Source: Arthrobacter sp. Leaf141 (GTDB taxonomy: Bacteria; Actinomycetota; Actinomycetes; Actinomycetales; Micrococcaceae). From it: a DNA stretch of 45,318 bases. Below, one piece after another: positions 45,001 to 45,318 of this stretch (its first letter is position 1; each line of letters begins with the position of its first letter). The notes under the pieces were generated by a model. The model made no database searches and was not told where the DNA came from. It saw only the letters and a program-made list of their open reading frames with translations. The stretch covers positions 255-45,572 of the forward strand of contig NZ_LMOL01000012.1 in the NCBI RefSeq assembly GCF_001424565.1. The letters run 5' to 3'. The position numbers and the translations under genes are program-made.

Positions 45001-45318
45001 TCACCTTCGCCAACGAGAGCACCTCCGGATGGCAAACAGCATTCTTTGACCAGCCGGTGTCCATCAACGCCAACGCGGAATACGTTGTCGCCTACAAGTC
45101 GCTTACGGGTGCCTACTCGGCAACCGGCAACGGGTTCGGCAACGGCTTGAGCGTAGGAAACCTGCGGACTTACTCGGACGCCGGTGCCTACTCATACTCC
45201 GGCGACTTCCCAGGATCGCATTCCTCGGCGAGTTACCTGGTGGACGTGGTGGCGCAGTTCCCCGACCCGCCGTTCACCGCCGGCGGGCAACAGCCCCTGG
45301 CCGGATCCTCCAGCGTGG
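42084..45318 (+). CDS. Large secreted N,N-dimethylformamidase-beta-like protein with Ig-like and DUF4082 modules (partial)
   Basis: An open frame of 1078 codons with no stop, cut by the right edge of the window. The ATG at 42084 has AGGAG five bases upstream. Residues 1-44 form a signal peptide (basic start, hydrophobic core, AAAA before the cut). Residues about 60-520 match the beta-subunit-like C-terminal domain of N,N-dimethylformamidase, with FFSNEYPLVRFLEKNGYDV and SVGHDEYWSGPQR. An Ig-like domain (541-635) follows, then DUF4082 (650-795), an SbsA-like Ig domain (799-899) and a second DUF4082 (910-1060). The sequence AGGQxPLxGSSSV recurs exactly 263 codons apart (44490 and 45279), so the DUF4082-Ig unit is a tandem repeat that continues beyond the window. 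Secretion is clear; amidase activity is not shown. Confidence 0.85.
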   Translation, partial: MPASPAQRPLTAFQRIVGPLAVALLAALLPVGLPAGFLASAAAADPCAPLINAVACENSKPGADPNVWDIDGAGDESIQGYATEMSVNAGQPVRFKVDTAAPSYTIAIYRTGWYQGLGARKIADVTPSAPRQTQPQCLRDAATELYDCGTWAVSATWQVPATAVSGVYFALLTRPDTGDSSHITFVVRNDSSHSDVVFQTSDTTWQAYNSYGGSDFYEGAANGRAYKISYNRPINTRNGTDGRDFFFSNEYPLVRFLEKNGYDVSYISGLDTDRSGALLLNHKVFLSVGHDEYWSGPQRSNVEAARNAGVNLQFLSGNEMYWRVRFEPSPVDGAAHRTITSYKETWANGKIDPSPGWTGTWRDPRYASQANGGGLPENALTGTMYMSNYTDMPIRVSSAEGKSRLWRNTSLASLAAGSTAALAEHTVGYESDEDLDNGFRPAGLIRLSTSTGTTPEYLRDYGNTVSAGTTTHNLTLYKAASGALVFGAGTVQWTWGLDQEHDGPGAPADPRIQQAQINLLADMGAQPGTRDTALAAAARSTDTTGPTVAITAPADNAGLVHGTSVTASGTATDVGGIVAGVEVSTDGGTSWHPAQGKQNWTYTYIQKGLGTAALKVRAVDDSANIGAVATRTAQLTGPYSVFGQQIPAIPDAQDGGAYELGLKITPTVDGFISGVRFYKSSANTGTHNGSLWNSAGQRLATAAFTAETASGWQKVSFGQAVAVSAGSTYTVSYTAPNGHYASTNYQWVSFGSVEPPLTVAGGFGSPPAGVYGVAGSHPTSSYNSGNYFVDALFELTDNTPLSAGGQWPLPGSSSVPQGSTVGAIFSKPVTASTVSLTLKDANGAPVAGASAYDPVSRKATFTPAAPLALATTFTATLTGTTSSGVTLSSGGSWFFTTVVSPPPPGSCPCSFYDESVVPAIEEVMDGVPLTLGIRFSGTTSGTVTGVKFYKSAGNTGTHTGYLFTGGGQQLASVTFANESTSGWQTAFFDQPVSINANAEYVVAYKSLTGAYSATGNGFGNGLSVGNLRTYSDAGAYSYSGDFPGSHSSASYLVDVVAQFPDPPFTAGGQQPLAGSSSV

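Overview
This is a 45.3 kb, high-GC, densely coding chromosomal window from an actinobacterium. The gene families and gene order point to the Micrococcaceae, most likely Arthrobacter or Pseudarthrobacter. Pointers are an AceE-type pyruvate dehydrogenase next to a PucR-type regulator and fabD-fabH-acpP-fabF, the actinobacterial families DUF3145 and DUF2469, two tandem signal peptidases, and an rpsP-khpA-rimM-trmD-rplS-lepB-rnhB-DUF2469-yraN-comM-dprA string like that of Mycobacterium and Streptomyces. The genus is inferred, not proven. I saw no rRNA, tRNA, CRISPR array, transposase or phage gene.

Layout. (1) 1-5606: the end of aceE, a FasR-like PucR regulator and the type II fatty acid synthesis operon (fabD, fabH, acpP, fabF). 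Two matching 17-bp dyads lie before the regulator and before fabD, and an intrinsic terminator separates acpP from fabF. (2) 5644-7314, minus strand: a DUF3145 protein and the tyrosine recombinase xerC. (3) 7372-14028: an accessory catabolic or detoxification block lying between xerC and dprA. It holds two related TetR repressors, two related alpha/beta hydrolases flanking an MDR-type NAD(P)H oxidoreductase, a decayed EthD-like gene, an Old Yellow Enzyme and an SDR. Each TetR gene has an operator-like dyad in its divergent promoter region. (4) 14076-22897, minus strand: a housekeeping run for DNA processing (dprA, comM, yraN), RNase HII, protein secretion (two lepB) and translation (rplS, trmD, rimM, khpA, rpsP). 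(5) 23102-28523: a hypothetical gene, a VOC extradiol-dioxygenase-like gene with a palindrome inside its promoter, an amidohydrolase, a TPP riboswitch with thiC, and a small hydrolase. (6) 28553-41688: ffh, zwf, glnK-amtB, an MFS exporter, a GH79-like membrane-anchored glycosidase, ftsY and smc. (7) 42084 to the right edge: a very large secreted protein, open at the window end, with an N,N-dimethylformamidase-beta-like domain followed by alternating Ig-like and DUF4082 modules.

Working together: the fab genes make fatty acids and are probably co-regulated by the PucR protein. ffh, ftsY and lepB are parts of the export route. glnK-amtB sense and import ammonium. The island genes look like two small substrate-induced modules for hydrolysis and reduction of xenobiotic or aromatic compounds. 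The most interesting unexplained signals are the shared fab dyads, the operators nested in the island promoters, a 66-nt near-perfect hairpin directly after the ffh stop codon, the absence of glnD next to glnK, and the giant DUF4082 protein.
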